DNA from: Bostrychus sinensis
Lineage: Eukaryota > Chordata > Actinopteri > Gobiiformes > Eleotridae
Reading direction: 5' to 3'
Assembly: GCA_020698575.1 (NCBI GenBank)
Contig: CM036245.1
Span: 5,923,173-5,987,172 of the forward strand
DNA length: 64,000 nucleotides
The stretch's first letter is position 1, and each line of letters opens with the position of its first letter. The notes under the pieces are model-generated. The model was not told the origin of the DNA. It worked only from the letters and a program-made list of their open reading frames with translations, and searched no databases. The position numbers were made by a program, and so were the translations under genes. Below are positions 63,240 through 64,000 of this stretch, piece by piece.

Positions 63240-63900
63240 TCTTTGATCTTTCCCATTTAATTTTAAAGACCCCGGCTGTATATATACACTAAACAGCCTC
63301 TTAAAGCAGAATAATACAAATGATATCCCAGCCGCGCTTGTGAAATGGCTTTTAAGCAGCCCGAGATGTGTGCAATATGCTTCATGAAGGCCAATTAATC
63401 AACATTATTGAGCGCGTGTGCCGGCGTCTGCCATAACTCCTGCCTTCCTGCCCCCTCCCCGCCGCCCCCAGCCTGCCTCCCTGCCTCGGCCCGGGCCTTA
63501 GCCACAGCACAATGTCCCTGCGTTGTAGCGGCAGCAGCACAGTGGCACTGAATTGATAGTTTACTATGAATAAAGACAGCACACCTTCGGAAAGGGTTAC
63601 AAAATACGGTGTGGCTGGCGAGGCGATGCGCGTATATGAAAGATGGTTTACGGCTAATACGACAAGAGACCGCTATATAGTGCTGTGAGAGACCCCCCCC
63701 CCCTCCTCCTTCTTCTTCTTCTTCTTTTCTCCAGGTATGTGCGCAGAAAAGAAAGTGTGTGTGTGTGAAGGCTATGAATTTTATTACGCCGCCAAAATAG
63801 ACTGTGGCCCCTAAGCTCCGGCCGCTACACATCTTCAATTTCAGAGAGAAGAAGGAGAAGGAGAAGGCGAGGCGTTGTGGGGTGTGGAGGGGGGAGAGAG
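63240..63900. promoter_or_regulatory. Candidate conserved non-coding cluster 11
   Basis: Unique, CpG-containing. Landmarks: GGCCAATTAATCAACATTAT, GCAATATGCTTCATGAAGG, GAATTGATAGTTTACTATG and GTGGCTGGCGAGGCGATGCG. C-rich run and (CTT)n at 63692-63727. Long minus frames (147 codons at 63395-63838) cross the low-complexity runs and show no domain. Confidence 0.4.
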
Positions 63901-64000
63901 GGGGAAAAAAATAGGCCTAGGAATAGGAGAGAAAAGGAGAAGGGGCTGATTCAATCTTCAAGCACCTTACATGCGTTTGCGTCAGGTTTCTTGTTTAAAA
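63901..64000. other. Window end, purine-rich
   Basis: GAGAGGGGGAAAAA and AGGAGAAAAGGAGAAGG purine runs. Nothing else recognised. Confidence 0.5.

Overview
The window looks like an intergenic or deep intronic stretch of a teleost genome. I find no intact host protein-coding gene, rRNA gene or functional tRNA gene. The longest open frames (up to 231 codons at 1830-2525) are artefacts of a 51-bp minisatellite. The rest are short, overlap simple or interspersed repeats, and lack start, splice and domain logic. The teleost assignment rests on the repeat set: Penelope-like element ends, many hAT and TTAA-targeting DNA transposon derivatives, a Tc1-like transposase relic, L2-type LINE tails ending in ATTGA-like repeats, a 5S rRNA-derived SINE and tRNA-like-headed retroposons, on an AT-rich background.

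Layout. 0-8 kb: a TTAA-flanked repeat, a Penelope-like remnant blown up into a 51-bp minisatellite, a piggyBac-type element, then two TTAA-flanked elements sharing one TTAA (6271-7325). 8-16 kb: an LTR-like promoter module, an L2 tail, complete non-autonomous hAT elements with exact 8-bp duplications (10221-11258 and 12119-12539) and a second piggyBac-type copy. 16-30 kb: a split GGTCTC-rich repeat, a solo-LTR candidate (minus), LINE remnants, a hAT nested in a hAT (25712-26700), a Tc1/mariner MITE and a CpG-richer block at 28.06-28.86 kb. 30-48 kb: a hAT carrying a retroposon insertion and a foldback end, a 63-unit 10-bp satellite (34161-34790), a TA-flanked element with an acidic ORF relic, a Tc1 relic abutting an element that holds a 5S SINE, and a third piggyBac-type copy beside a 204-bp inverted pair of Penelope-like 3' ends with hammerhead-like ribozyme motifs. 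48-64 kb: more TTAA elements, hAT elements nested in retroposons and in each other, LINE remnants and several non-repetitive blocks.

Between the transposons lie blocks of higher complexity and higher CpG with no coding signature, at about 1.11-1.40, 7.6-8.0, 11.49-11.72, 13.2-13.7, 22.9-23.15, 24.95-25.18, 28.06-28.86, 36.9-37.4, 52.3-52.56, 55.1-55.55, 58.4-58.72 and 63.24-63.9 kb. They carry homeodomain-like TAATTA/CAATTA and forkhead-like TGTAAACA words. I infer, without alignment, that they may be conserved non-coding elements of a developmental regulatory landscape. No gene network can be described; the biology visible here is transposon history and possible cis-regulation.

Host-gene absence, repeat ends and target duplications were read directly. 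Superfamily names are from general knowledge of hallmark ends and target sites. No database search was possible.
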